A stretch of 64,000 nucleotides of DNA, from positions 1,860,001-1,924,000 of the forward strand of contig NZ_CP040748.1 of assembly GCF_006007965.1 (NCBI RefSeq), read 5' to 3'. This document shows, piece after piece, positions 25,341 through 33,889 of the stretch. Both the position numbers and the translations under genes were made by a program. This DNA is from Nocardioides jishulii (GTDB lineage: Bacteria; Actinomycetota; Actinomycetes; Propionibacteriales; Nocardioidaceae). How positions within the stretch are numbered: position 1 is the stretch's first letter; each line of letters opens with the position of its first letter. Below the pieces are notes generated by a model. It ran no database searches, was not told where the DNA came from, and saw nothing but the letters and a program-made list of their open reading frames with translations.

Positions 25341-26611
25341 CCTGCTGCTCCTACGGTGTTCCGGGCGGCAAGAGCCGCTCGGGCGGTGGTCTGGATGGTG
25401 GAGAGTCGCTCCGCGAGGGAGCTGAGCGCTTCGGGGTCGACCGGGCTCGCGACGTCGAGGGTGCCGAGGAGCCGGATCAGGTCCTCGACCGAGACGGAGT
25501 GCTGGAGCCCTCCGAGGGCGGTGTCGAAGTCACGGACACCGCTCTTGAGGGCGGTCAGGCCCTTCACCAGGGCGAGGCGGTCGGCCCCGTCCAGGCGGAT
25601 GCGCAACGACGCGGGCCGCGCGAGCGGGACGACCTCCTGGAGGAGGTCGCGGACGGCGAGTGCGGTGGCGGCGCCGTCGGTGTCGGGCAGGCAGATCTCC
25701 CTGACACCCGCGGCGCAGAGACGCTCGACGGCCTCGAGCACCGCTTCGTGGCGCTCGGGGGCGAACGGGTCGGTCAGCGCGACGGCCGCCTTGTCGGCGA
25801 TGCCGTCGACGCAGGCGAGGACCTTGGTCACGCTCGCCGGGTCGAGGCAGTCAGCCACGAGCTCGACCGCCCCGACGCCCTGCTCGAGAGCCTTCTGGGC
25901 CTGCAGGCGGTCACCCACCAGCACGGTCGTGAGGGAGCGGTCCGCGGGCCACGGCACGGACGCCAGCACGGCGTCGGCGTCGTCGCCGTGCTGCAGCTCC
26001 GCGACGCGCAGGCGTACACCTGCGTCCGTCACCATGCGCACCGCGTCGGGCAGCTCGGCCTCGAGCCCGCTGTCACGCATGACCTGCACGAGGCCCGTGT
26101 CGGCGACACCGGCCACGTCGGGCAGCACGTCGGCGAACTGGCCCCAGCCACGCGAGTGGAAGAGCAACGGGGCGGAGCGTCGCGCGTTGTTGGCCGCGAC
26201 CACCTCCCCGACGAAGATCGTGTGGTCGCCACCCTCGTACTCGTGCACGACCCGGCAGTCGACCCACCCCAGGGCGGAGTCGAGCAGCGAGACACCCGTC
26301 TCGGCAATGGTCCACTCCTCGCCCTCGAAGCGGTCCTCGAGCCCGGGGACCATGCCCGCGAACCGGCGGGCGACCTCCTGCTGGTCCTTGGCGAGGACGT
26401 TGACGCCGAAGACGCCGGAGTCCGAGATGAGCTTGTGCGTGTAGAGCGACTTCAGCAGGCAGACCGACACCAGGGGCGGGGTCAGGCTCACGCTGGAGAA
26501 CGAACTCGCGGTCATGCCCTTACGGACGCCGTCGGCGTCGAGGGTGGTCACGATCGTGACCCCGCTGGGCCACTGCGCCATCACGTCCCGGAACGTCGCG
26601 GGATCAACCAT
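25337..26611 (-). CDS. Flavin reductase fused to a degenerate HMG-CoA-lyase-like domain
   Basis: A 424-residue two-domain protein. Residues about 1-165 are a HpaC-type flavin reductase (MAQWPSGVTIVTT, MTASSFSSVSLTPPLVSVCL, ALGWVDCRVVHEYEGGDHTIFVGEV). Residues about 190-410 resemble a DRE-TIM/HMGL-type barrel (GVREICLPDTDGAATA, DFDTALGGL), but the metal-binding HxH strand is replaced by RIRLDGAD, so the second domain is probably not a lyase. The ATG start has GGAGG. It supplies reduced flavin to the partner at 24042. The fusion is unusual; the second domain might bind a CoA thioester or regulate flavin transfer. Confidence 0.8.
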   Translation of the reverse strand: MVDPATFRDVMAQWPSGVTIVTTLDADGVRKGMTASSFSSVSLTPPLVSVCLLKSLYTHKLISDSGVFGVNVLAKDQQEVARRFAGMVPGLEDRFEGEEWTIAETGVSLLDSALGWVDCRVVHEYEGGDHTIFVGEVVAANNARRSAPLLFHSRGWGQFADVLPDVAGVADTGLVQVMRDSGLEAELPDAVRMVTDAGVRLRVAELQHGDDADAVLASVPWPADRSLTTVLVGDRLQAQKALEQGVGAVELVADCLDPASVTKVLACVDGIADKAAVALTDPFAPERHEAVLEAVERLCAAGVREICLPDTDGAATALAVRDLLQEVVPLARPASLRIRLDGADRLALVKGLTALKSGVRDFDTALGGLQHSVSVEDLIRLLGTLDVASPVDPEALSSLAERLSTIQTTARAALAARNTVGAAG

Positions 26612-26626
26612 GGGCACCTCCTTGTC

Positions 26627-26652
26627 CGAGAAAGAATATACGATATCTACCC
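26627..26652. promoter_or_regulatory. Recurrent AT-rich operator/promoter element, copy 5 (next to GntR gene)
   Basis: GAAAGAATATACGATATCTA lies in the divergent gap between the flavin reductase gene (start 26611) and the GntR gene (start 26744). It shares AGAATATACGAT with copy 2. A weaker match, CTATATGAT, is at about 26700-26708 just before the GntR gene. This fits autoregulation. Confidence 0.55.
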
Positions 26653-26743
26653 TCTCAGGAACATGCATTCCCGACAAAATGCCCACGGAGCCTTTGCCCC
26701 TATATGATTTCAGGATCCGCGATTCCTTGGAGAGGCTTCCCCC

Positions 26744-27430
26744 ATGACTGCACGTACGGATTCCCGAGTGCGCTCCATCAGTCACCGCTCCTTGGTGGAC
26801 CGCGTGACGGAGGAGCTGCACCGCGCCATTCTGAACGGCGACATCCCCCCGGGGTCGACCATCTCCATCGTCGAGCTCTGCAAGGAGTTCGACGTCAGCC
26901 ACATCCCCGTGCGTGAGGCGCTGCGCCGCCTCGAGAGCGAGGGCGCGGTCAGCCTGCGCCCGGGCCGCTCCGCCGTGGTCACGAGCCTGAGCGCCGACGA
27001 CCTCACCAACATCTACAGCCTTCGCAAGCTGATCGAGGGCGAGCTCGTCGTGAAGGCGACGCCGAAGCTCGACGCCGCCGCGCTCGAGCGCGCGGAGGCC
27101 GCGATGAACGAGTACGCCACGATCGAGCGCGAGGCCTCCCGCCTCGCTGCTGCGCACCACGCGTTCCACGCCGCGTTCCTGGACGACGTCCTCGGCCCGG
27201 CGGACCGCCGGGTCCTCGAGCTGCTGTGGACCTCCTCGGACCGCTACCTCCACCTGTTGCTGAGCGACCTCGACAAGGGGCCGGAGAAGACCCAGGCCCG
27301 CATCGACGAGCACCAGCAGCTCCTCGACCTCGCTCGCGCCGGCCAGACCGAGCAGCTGCGCGAGGCGTGGATCGCCCACCTCGACAACTCCGAGAAGGCA
27401 CTCCTGAAGGCGCTGGCCAGCCGGAAGTGA
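26744..27430 (+). CDS. GntR-family transcriptional regulator (FadR/FCD type)
   Basis: A 228-residue regulator. The N-terminal winged helix-turn-helix is typical GntR (VTEELHRAILNGDIPPGSTI, SHIPVREALRRLESEGAV). The C-terminal FCD helical domain (about 90-220) carries likely metal/effector-binding residues (HHAFHAAFL and DEHQQLLDLA). FCD regulators bind carboxylates or similar catabolites. It sits in the middle of the island and is the only GntR gene seen, so it is the obvious candidate to read the AT-rich elements at 834, 10501, 12641, 20881, 26627, 29225, 33890 and 40393. No operator was proved. Confidence 0.9.
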   Translation: MTARTDSRVRSISHRSLVDRVTEELHRAILNGDIPPGSTISIVELCKEFDVSHIPVREALRRLESEGAVSLRPGRSAVVTSLSADDLTNIYSLRKLIEGELVVKATPKLDAAALERAEAAMNEYATIEREASRLAAAHHAFHAAFLDDVLGPADRRVLELLWTSSDRYLHLLLSDLDKGPEKTQARIDEHQQLLDLARAGQTEQLREAWIAHLDNSEKALLKALASRK

Positions 27431-27474
27431 CCCGAGGGCCCGCGCGAGCGTGGCCCGACACGCGATCCCGACGC

Positions 27475-27516
27475 ACGACGAAGGGCCGGCACCCGCAGGT
27501 GCCGGCCCTTCGTCGT
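27475..27516. terminator. Bidirectional terminator with 19-bp perfect arms
   Basis: ACGACGAAGGGCCGGCACC and its complement flank loop CGCA between the convergent GntR and nitrilase genes. The outer half ACGACGAAGGGC recurs in the terminator at 30780. Confidence 0.85.
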
Positions 27517-27553
27517 ACCGTCCGGGAGTCTCACCTCGCCGGGCAGGTGGTGG

Positions 27554-29215
27554 TCAGGCGCGGACGATGCTCTCGGCCAGGTTCCACGGGCGCCCGTCGA
27601 CCAGGTCGGTGCCCTTGGAGACGAAACGGTTGACCGCACACTCGGGCCGCAGCACGGCGCTCACGAGGCCGGAGTCGACGACCACCGGCTCGGGGCGGCT
27701 GATGACGCCGTCGAAGGGCCGCTCCCAGCCTGAGCCCCAGAGGGTGAAGTTGTGCGACAGCGGCACGAGGACGCCGCCGGGCAGCTCCGGCGTACGCGGG
27801 CCCGCGGTGACCACGTTGAGGCGGTTCTCCGCGGCGCGCTCGAGCAGCAGCGGGTCGAGGTCGACGCGCGCCTCAGGGGTGAAGGGCGCCGCCACGACGT
27901 CGGCGTCCTGCAGCGCCACCAGGCGGAACGTCTCCGGGTAGAGGGCGTCGTCGCCGACGACCACGGCCAGGCGACCCCACGCCACGTCGAGCACCTCCAC
28001 GGCGTCGCCGAGGTCAGTGACCCAGTCCGCGTGACGGGCGCTGCGGTGCAGCTGCTTCTGGCGCCCGACGATGCCGTCGGCCGAGACCACCACACCGACG
28101 TGGGCGCCGTCGGCGACCACCGAGGTGACGACGAGCGTCTCCGTTCCGGCGAGAGCCTGCGCGATGGACTCCACCGTGAGGTCCGCGGACTCCTCGGCGG
28201 TGCCGACACCGCCGCGGGAGGCGAGCTCGGGCAGGACGACGAGCTGGACGCCGTCGGCGACCGCCTTCGCCAGCAGCTCAGCCGCGTCCTCCCCCGGTGC
28301 CGGGGAGATGGAGGCGGCCGTGACCTGGGCTGCTCCGGCAGGCGCCTGACGCCCACGGGGAGCCTCGGCGATCGGGCCGTACAGCTCGGGGCGGCGCGAG
28401 GCGAACACGTCGGTGCCGTCCTTGCGTCGCTTGTCCAGGGCCAGCTCGACGTCGATGTCCGCGACGACGACAGCCTCGCCGGTCGTGGGGCCGATCGCGA
28501 CGACGGTGCCGTCGGGAGCCACGATCTGGGCCTCCCCCACTCCGTGCAGGCGCTCGACCGGTACGCCGACCTTGGCGGCCACGGCCTCGATGCTGTGGGC
28601 GGGCACGAGCGGTCCGACCTTGTTGGCGGCGACGACCCAGACCTTGTTCTCGATCGCACGGACCGGCACGTGCAGGGTGGCCTCGTCCAGGGCGAAGGAG
28701 TTGATGCTGTTGAGCAGCACAGTGCCGCCGTCGAGGGCCAGCATGCGCGGGGTCTCGTTGATGACGCCGTCCATGCAGGAGTAGAGGCCGAAGGTCGCGA
28801 CGTCGGTCTCCACGAGTGGTGCCCGCTCGACGGCAGGGTCGAGGTGGTCGCGCTCGCTGCCCATCAGGACCTGCTTGTCGCTCACCGAGACGATGGCGCC
28901 CGAGGGGTCGAAGAGCACGTTGGAGCCGCTGACGCGGCCGTCCTCCCGCAGGAGGGTCACGTTGACCATGAGGTGGATCTGGTGGCTGGCTGCTCGTTCA
29001 CCGAGCGCCGCGAGGAAGGGCCCGTCCAGCGTCAGCGCCTTGCTGCGAGCGTGCTCGCGGCCCGAGTACCACGACACATGGTTGCTGAACTCGGGCAGGA
29101 CGACGACCTTGGCACCGGCGGCTGCGGCCTCGTCGGTCATCCGCAGACAGGTGGCGAGGTTGGCCTCGACGTCTTCGGTGACGGCGAACTGAACAGCAGC
29201 GACGCGAAGCGACAC
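27554..29215 (-). CDS. Tandem nitrilase-superfamily (carbon-nitrogen hydrolase) protein, second domain without catalytic Cys
   Basis: A 553-residue chain with two CN-hydrolase domains. The first (about 1-270) has the full Glu42 (PEFS), Lys114 (DKQVL), Cys147 (YSCMDG) triad. The second (about 290-545) keeps Glu (LPELAS) and Lys (RQKQLH) but has Gly where Cys should be (VVVGDDALYPE), so it is likely inactive. Single-domain amidases are usual; a double protein with one dead half is odd. The GTG start has GGAG, behind the element at 29225, and it diverges from the MFS gene. Amide or nitrile hydrolysis of a nitrogenous fragment is a plausible role. Confidence 0.85.
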   Translation of the reverse strand: MSLRVAAVQFAVTEDVEANLATCLRMTDEAAAAGAKVVVLPEFSNHVSWYSGREHARSKALTLDGPFLAALGERAASHQIHLMVNVTLLREDGRVSGSNVLFDPSGAIVSVSDKQVLMGSERDHLDPAVERAPLVETDVATFGLYSCMDGVINETPRMLALDGGTVLLNSINSFALDEATLHVPVRAIENKVWVVAANKVGPLVPAHSIEAVAAKVGVPVERLHGVGEAQIVAPDGTVVAIGPTTGEAVVVADIDVELALDKRRKDGTDVFASRRPELYGPIAEAPRGRQAPAGAAQVTAASISPAPGEDAAELLAKAVADGVQLVVLPELASRGGVGTAEESADLTVESIAQALAGTETLVVTSVVADGAHVGVVVSADGIVGRQKQLHRSARHADWVTDLGDAVEVLDVAWGRLAVVVGDDALYPETFRLVALQDADVVAAPFTPEARVDLDPLLLERAAENRLNVVTAGPRTPELPGGVLVPLSHNFTLWGSGWERPFDGVISRPEPVVVDSGLVSAVLRPECAVNRFVSKGTDLVDGRPWNLAESIVRA

Positions 29216-29224
29216 GTGGTCTCC

Positions 29225-29252
29225 TATATATCCGATACGATCTGTACAGATC
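29225..29252. promoter_or_regulatory. Recurrent AT-rich element copy 6 with GATC palindrome
   Basis: ATATATCCGATACGAT is followed by the perfect palindrome GATCTGTACAGATC (29239-29252). It lies between the divergent nitrilase (start 29215) and MFS (start 29301) genes. It contains the ATCCGAT half-site of the copy at 33890. Confidence 0.5.
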
Positions 29253-29300
29253 TTGCCACACCCCCTTGGCCCCCATCAGAAGACGTCGGAAAGAGGAACC

Positions 29301-30740
29301 ATGTCCAACGACGTGTCCCCGCCCGAGACCTCAGCCACCACGAGCGCCGTGACCTCGCCCGTGGAGATGAAGGTGTTCGCGCGCAAGCCCCCCCAGCTCG
29401 TCGACGTCAACAAGGACGCTCCGTTCGGCTGGTGGCCCGCCATCGTGATCGCCCTGGTGGCGTTCATCGACCGCGTCGAGGTCAACCTCATCGCAGGCGC
29501 CCTGCCTGCGATCAAGGAGCACTTCGAGATCAGCAACACCCTTGCGGGTGCCATCCCCACCGCGGCGTCGATCGCCGGCGCGATCCTCGTGCTGCCCGCC
29601 GGGCGTCTGGCCGACCGCGCGCCGCGCGTGATCACGATCGCCCTGGTCGTGCTGGCCTGGGCCCTCCTCTCCATCGGCAGCGGCCTGGCCGTCTCCTTCA
29701 TCATGTTCTTCATCGTCCGCGTGATGATCGGTGGCGCCGGCCAGCTGTACAACCCGCCCGCGTCGTCACTGCTGGCCGACTACTACCCGCCGAAGAGCCG
29801 GGCCAAGGCCTACGGCTTCGAGCGCGCGGGCTACTACATGGGTCTGCCTGCCGGCGTGATCCTGGGCGGCATCATCGCCGACGCCTTCGACTGGCGCACC
29901 GTCTTCTTCGTCGCGGCCGTCCCCGGCCTCCTCGTCGCCCTGATCGTGCTCACGGTGAAGGACCCGATCCGTGGCATCGGCGACCGCCTGGAGCACGCCC
30001 GCACCGGCAACGTGGCCGCCTCCCAGGCCGAGCACGTCACCGACACCCGCTCCATCTGGGTCCAGACGCGCGAGCTGCTCCGCATCCCCACCCTGCGCGG
30101 CGTGACCGTCGCCCTGGCCTGCCTCTCCCTGGGCGTGGCCGGCCTCTTCTACTGGATCCCGACCTTCCTGGTCGAGGTCGAGGGCGTCACCGCCGCCACG
30201 GGTTCGTCCCTCTCCGGCGCGGTGGGCGGCACCGGCATCGTCATCGGCATCGTGCTGGGCTCGAAGATCGGCGACAAGTACCACGGCATCCGCCGCGGCT
30301 GGCGCATCAACGTCTCGGCCCTCTTCCTGCTCGTCGGCGCCATCGGCCTGACCGGCACCGTGCTCCTGCCCGGCGTCGAGGTCCGCAGCGCCATGATCGC
30401 GCTCGCCTGCATCGGATTCGCGGCGGCGATCCCCAACATGACGGCCGCCAACGCCGACGTCCTGCCGGCCAACGGTCGCGGCATGGGCTTCGCGGTGCTG
30501 ACCTTCCTGGTCACGCTCGGCGGTTCGGCCGGTCCGCTCCTGATCGGTGTCGCCTCGGACGCCATCCACGCCGCCACGGACCTGACCTACTCGGCCTCGC
30601 TGCAGTTCGCGATGCTCATCCTGCTCCCGCCGCTCTTCATCTGCATCGGCGTGGCGCTGAAGATCCGCCACACCTACGACGACGACGCCGCCAAGGCCAT
30701 GGCCTCCGGCGCCGGCGCCGGGGCCCCGGTGGCTCACTGA
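29301..30740 (+). CDS. MFS transporter (anion/aromatic acid:cation symporter-like)
   Basis: A 479-residue carrier of about 12 helices. The cytoplasmic loop-2 motif reads GRLADRAPRV. The first helix follows a longer N-terminal tail (FGWWPAIVIALVAFIDRVEVNL), as in the ACS family. ATG 29301 was chosen over an earlier start because it follows AGAGGAACC and lies outside the operator. It diverges from the nitrilase gene under the element at 29225. It probably moves a carboxylic or aromatic catabolite of the pathway; direction and substrate are not readable. Confidence 0.85.
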   Translation: MSNDVSPPETSATTSAVTSPVEMKVFARKPPQLVDVNKDAPFGWWPAIVIALVAFIDRVEVNLIAGALPAIKEHFEISNTLAGAIPTAASIAGAILVLPAGRLADRAPRVITIALVVLAWALLSIGSGLAVSFIMFFIVRVMIGGAGQLYNPPASSLLADYYPPKSRAKAYGFERAGYYMGLPAGVILGGIIADAFDWRTVFFVAAVPGLLVALIVLTVKDPIRGIGDRLEHARTGNVAASQAEHVTDTRSIWVQTRELLRIPTLRGVTVALACLSLGVAGLFYWIPTFLVEVEGVTAATGSSLSGAVGGTGIVIGIVLGSKIGDKYHGIRRGWRINVSALFLLVGAIGLTGTVLLPGVEVRSAMIALACIGFAAAIPNMTAANADVLPANGRGMGFAVLTFLVTLGGSAGPLLIGVASDAIHAATDLTYSASLQFAMLILLPPLFICIGVALKIRHTYDDDAAKAMASGAGAGAPVAH

Positions 30741-30779
30741 CACCCTCGGCCGGGCCGCCCCTGGCGTGCCCGGCCGAGC

Positions 30780-30823
30780 ACGACGAAGGGCTCCACCCCA
30801 AGCGGGGTGGAGCCCTTCGTCGT
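30780..30823. terminator. Bidirectional terminator with 20-bp perfect arms
   Basis: ACGACGAAGGGCTCCACCCC and its complement flank loop AAGC between the convergent MFS and cupin genes. The outer 12 bp equal those of the terminator at 27475. Confidence 0.85.
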
Positions 30824-30844
30824 TCCCGGGCGACGGCCCGGGCG

Positions 30845-31423
30845 TCAGTCCAGGAAGCGTACGAGGGCCTCGCCCTCGATCTGCGGCGGAAGGCCGCGAC
30901 GCGGGATGACCGCGTACTGCTGCGACTGGAGCCACACGACCTCGACGTCGACGTCGAACCCGTCCTCGGGCACCTCGTGGACCAGCTCGAGGTGCCCGAC
31001 GAGACCGTCGGTCTCCTCCCGCACCGTCCCGGGCGTCAGGCGCCGGACGTCGATCGTCCCGGCAGCCAGGGAGTCCCCCTCGACCCAGCCACCGCCGGAG
31101 CCGGAGTAGAAGACGACCGCACGCGTGCCGTCCTCGCTCGACGTCGCCGCACGCAGGGCACGCGGGGTCACCACCAGCACCTCACCACCACCGACCCGGT
31201 GGCCGCTCATCGTCAGGCCACCGGCCAGCGGCACGAGCTCCTCGCCGGCGGGCTGGGTCCCGGAAGCGGGCCTGGCCCAGCCGTCGGGGAAGGCCAGCAG
31301 GACCGTGCGGGTCCCCCGCTGGAGGTCGACGTGCAGGGGATACATCCGCACGGTGCCCTCGGCGCCGGCGATCGACGCCTCCAGCCACTCGTGCTGGTCG
31401 CTGGTGAGGTCGACGATGCTCAC
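30845..31423 (-). CDS. Cupin-like protein A (paralogue of neighbour)
   Basis: A 192-residue beta-barrel protein, about half identical to the gene next door. Pattern: MSIVDLTSDQHEWLEASIAG, a VLLAFPDGWA strand, GEELVPLAGGLTMSGHRVGGGEVLVVTPRALR and a final ALVRFLD. A GEELVPLAGGL stretch resembles a cupin first motif but has no cluster of His ligands, so metal binding is doubtful. It is the last gene of a four-gene leftward run (33887-30845), 24 bp after its twin. The pair may form a heterodimer; function unknown. Confidence 0.7.
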   Translation of the reverse strand: MSIVDLTSDQHEWLEASIAGAEGTVRMYPLHVDLQRGTRTVLLAFPDGWARPASGTQPAGEELVPLAGGLTMSGHRVGGGEVLVVTPRALRAATSSEDGTRAVVFYSGSGGGWVEGDSLAAGTIDVRRLTPGTVREETDGLVGHLELVHEVPEDGFDVDVEVVWLQSQQYAVIPRRGLPPQIEGEALVRFLD

Positions 31424-31447
31424 GGGGTGCTCCTCTTCGGCTGTGGG

Positions 31448-32026
31448 TCAGTCGAGGAAGCGTACGAGAGCGCGTCCCTCGCCCTGCGGCACGGGCTCCC
31501 CCGCCGGCACGACGGCGTAGGCCTGCGACTCGAACCAGACGACCTCGACGTCCTGGTCCAGGACGGCACCGGCGACGTCGTCGCGCAGCTCGATCCGACC
31601 GTGGAGCCCTTCGGCCGGCTCACGGACGAATCCGGGAGCGAGGTCGATCAGCGTGCTGGTGCCCGAGACGAGGTCCTCCCCGTCCACCCAGCCGCCTGCG
31701 GCCCCGGTGAACCAGACCACGGCACGGGTGCCGTCGAGCGTCGAGGTGTCCGCACGAAGGGCGCGCGGGGTGATGACGAGGAGCTGCCCCGGCCGGGCCG
31801 TCACACCGCTGACGGTGAGGGCACCCGTCAGGGTGACCATCTCCTCGCCCGCGGGCTGGGTGCCGACGGCGTCACGGCGCCAGCCGTCGGGGAAGGCGAC
31901 GAGCACGGTGCGTACGCCGCGGGCCTCGTCGGAGTGGAGCATGCTCATCCGGGCCTTGAGGTCAGCACCGGCGATCGCGGCCTCGAACCACGCGAGGTCG
32001 GTCGAGGTGAGGTCGATCAGGGTCAT
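31448..32026 (-). CDS. Cupin-like protein B (paralogue of neighbour)
   Basis: A 192-residue protein of the same length as its neighbour, sharing DLTS, VRTVLVAFPDGW, GTQPAGEEMV, ALTVSG, VITPRALRA and the C-terminal ALVRFLD. It arose by tandem duplication. The ATG start overlaps the amidase stop (ATGA), so it is tightly coupled to it. No recognised catalytic His cluster is seen. A role as isomerase, hydrolase or binding partner for the neighbouring amidase product is open. Confidence 0.7.
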   Translation of the reverse strand: MTLIDLTSTDLAWFEAAIAGADLKARMSMLHSDEARGVRTVLVAFPDGWRRDAVGTQPAGEEMVTLTGALTVSGVTARPGQLLVITPRALRADTSTLDGTRAVVWFTGAAGGWVDGEDLVSGTSTLIDLAPGFVREPAEGLHGRIELRDDVAGAVLDQDVEVVWFESQAYAVVPAGEPVPQGEGRALVRFLD

Positions 32027-32676
32027 CGGTTCTCCTTCTGCGCCGCGAGTGCCTCGAAGCGACTGAGCACCTCGGCCTCGCTGACCACGTCTGCGTACTT
32101 GGCGTTGAGGTCGAAGAGGTTCTGGTCGTGCGTGGCCTCCTCGCGGTCGCCACTGGCGTCGGCGATCACCTGCGGGCGGAAGCCGTGCTGGAGGGCGTCG
32201 AGGGCGGTGGCGCGGACGCACCCGCTGGTGGAGAACCCGAAGACGTACGGGGTGTCGATGCCCAGGGCACGCAGCGTGGAGGCCAGCGAGGTGCCGAAGA
32301 AGCCGGAGGCGTACTGCTTGGCCACCACGATCTCGCCGGGCAGCGGCGCCGGGCCGTCGACGGGGAACTCCCCGAGCGGGTTGCCCACCTCGAAGACCTT
32401 CAGCGAGGGCACCTTCTTCGCGAACCAACCGGCGTCGGCGAGCCCGGGCTGCAGGACGACCTGGGTGAAGAGCACCGGTACGCCCGCCTCCCGCGCCGCG
32501 TCGACCACGCGGGACGCACTGGCACGGGCGGCCTCGAAGCGACCGCTGGTGTCGGAGAGCGGGGACTCGGGGTCGAGGTAGGCGCGGCAGACGTCGATCA
32601 CCAGCAGCGCCGGGGAGTCCCCGGCGCCGAGGTGCCCCTGGAATCCGGCGGCGGCGCTGTCCTGGGTGCGGTCCAT
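32023..32676 (-). CDS. Cysteine hydrolase of the isochorismatase family, maleamate/N-carbamoylsarcosine amidase-like
   Basis: A 217-residue amidase. Catalytic residues are Asp28 (LLVIDVCRAY), Lys120 (IVVAKQYASGFFGT) and Cys153 (FSTSGCVRATALDAL). The TSGCVRATALDALQHGFRP block is characteristic of N-carbamoylsarcosine amidase and maleamate amidase (NicF) in this family, so half-amide cleavage to a dicarboxylate and ammonia is the likely chemistry. It lies between a CoA-transferase and the two cupins. It could act after the imidase-like enzyme at 44092. The reaction type is well supported; the exact substrate is not. Confidence 0.85.
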   Translation of the reverse strand: MDRTQDSAAAGFQGHLGAGDSPALLVIDVCRAYLDPESPLSDTSGRFEAARASASRVVDAAREAGVPVLFTQVVLQPGLADAGWFAKKVPSLKVFEVGNPLGEFPVDGPAPLPGEIVVAKQYASGFFGTSLASTLRALGIDTPYVFGFSTSGCVRATALDALQHGFRPQVIADASGDREEATHDQNLFDLNAKYADVVSEAEVLSRFEALAAQKENR

Positions 32677-32678
32677 CG

Positions 32679-33887
32679 TCAGATGATCCCGCGCTCGGCC
32701 AGGCCGGCCCTCTCCTCGGCGCTCAGGCCGAGGAGGTCGCCGTAGACGTCGTCGTTGTGCGCACCCATCTCCGGGCCGGTCCACCGGATCGAGCCGGGGG
32801 TGGCGGAGAGCTTGGGCACGACGTTCTGCATCCGCAGCTGGCCGAAGTTGGCGTCGGGGACCTGGACGATCGACTCGCGCGCCTGGAAGTGCGGGTCCTC
32901 GAGCATGTCGGCCGCCTTGTAGATCCGACCTGCGGGGATGCCGCCCTCATCCATGAGGCGGAGCAGCTCCTCGGCGTCGACCGTCTTCGTCCACTCCGAG
33001 ATGAGGTCGTCGAGCTCGGTCTGCGCCTGGCCGCGGCCGACGTGGGTGGAGTACTGGTGTCCGGGCTCCGACCACTCAGGCTTGCCCATGATCGCGAAGA
33101 GGCGCGAGGAGACCGAGTCCTGGTTGGCGGCGATCAGGATCAGCTGGTCGTCCTTCGTCGGGTAGACGTTGGAGGGCGCCACGTTGGGCAGGATCGCCCC
33201 GGTGCGCTCACGCTGGTAGCCGGCGATGTCCCACTCGGTGACGAGCGACTCCATCATCGCGAGCACGGACTCGTAGATCGAGGCGTCGACGACCTGGCCC
33301 TCACCGGTGACGGAACGACGCTGCAGCGCCGACAGCGCACCCACGGTCGCGTGCATGGCGGCCAGCGAGTCACCGATCGAGATGCCGGCGCGCGACGGCT
33401 GACGGTCCGGGTCGCCGAGCACGTAGCGCAGGCCGCCCATGGCCTCACCGATCGAGCCGTAGCCCGCACGGTTGGAGTAGGGGCCGGTCTGGCCGTAGCC
33501 GGTCACCCGCACCAGGATGATCCCGGGGTTGACCTCCTTGAGCCGCTCGTAGGAGAGGTTCCACTTCTCGAAGGTCCCGGCACGGAAGTTCTCGACGATG
33601 ATGTCGGCCTCGGCCACGAGCTTGAGGAAGAGCTCCTGCCCCTCCTCCTCGCGGAGGTTGAGCGTGACGGCACGCTTGTTGCGGCCCACCACGGGCCACC
33701 ACAGCGACTTGCCGTCGGTGCGGCCCCACTGACGCATCGGGTCGCCCATGCCGGGCGCCTCGACCTTGATCACGTCGGCGCCCTGGTCCGCCATCAGGGT
33801 CGCGGCGAACGGCCCGGCGAGCAGCTGACCCGCCTCGAGAACGCGAACTCCGGCCAACGGCCCTGCCACAGGAGAGGAAGTCGTCAT
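32679..33887 (-). CDS. CaiB/BaiF (family III) CoA-transferase 1
   Basis: A 402-residue type III CoA-transferase: VRVLEAGQLLAGPFAATLMADQGADVIKVE, then ENFRAGTFEKW, a GYGQTGPYSNRAGYG block and VDASIYESVLAMM. The catalytic Asp is in the FRAG...-linked region typical of the family. The ATG 33887 start sits only 3 nt from the palindromic element at 33890, with a TATGAT -10 ending 7 nt upstream, so the transcript is probably leaderless. It diverges from the HMG-CoA-lyase-like gene. It probably loads a dicarboxylate onto CoA before cleavage by that enzyme. Confidence 0.9.
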   Translation of the reverse strand: MTTSSPVAGPLAGVRVLEAGQLLAGPFAATLMADQGADVIKVEAPGMGDPMRQWGRTDGKSLWWPVVGRNKRAVTLNLREEEGQELFLKLVAEADIIVENFRAGTFEKWNLSYERLKEVNPGIILVRVTGYGQTGPYSNRAGYGSIGEAMGGLRYVLGDPDRQPSRAGISIGDSLAAMHATVGALSALQRRSVTGEGQVVDASIYESVLAMMESLVTEWDIAGYQRERTGAILPNVAPSNVYPTKDDQLILIAANQDSVSSRLFAIMGKPEWSEPGHQYSTHVGRGQAQTELDDLISEWTKTVDAEELLRLMDEGGIPAGRIYKAADMLEDPHFQARESIVQVPDANFGQLRMQNVVPKLSATPGSIRWTGPEMGAHNDDVYGDLLGLSAEERAGLAERGII

Positions 33888-33889
33888 GC

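Noticed and set aside
29239-29252. GATCTGTACAGATC as a stand-alone operator
   Set aside because: It is a perfect palindrome but found once, next to the recurrent AT-rich element; without other copies it could be chance or part of the same site.
27752-32581. 1609-residue plus-strand open frame
   Set aside because: It crosses the nitrilase, MFS, cupin and amidase genes in the wrong frame or strand, all of which have clear family motifs.
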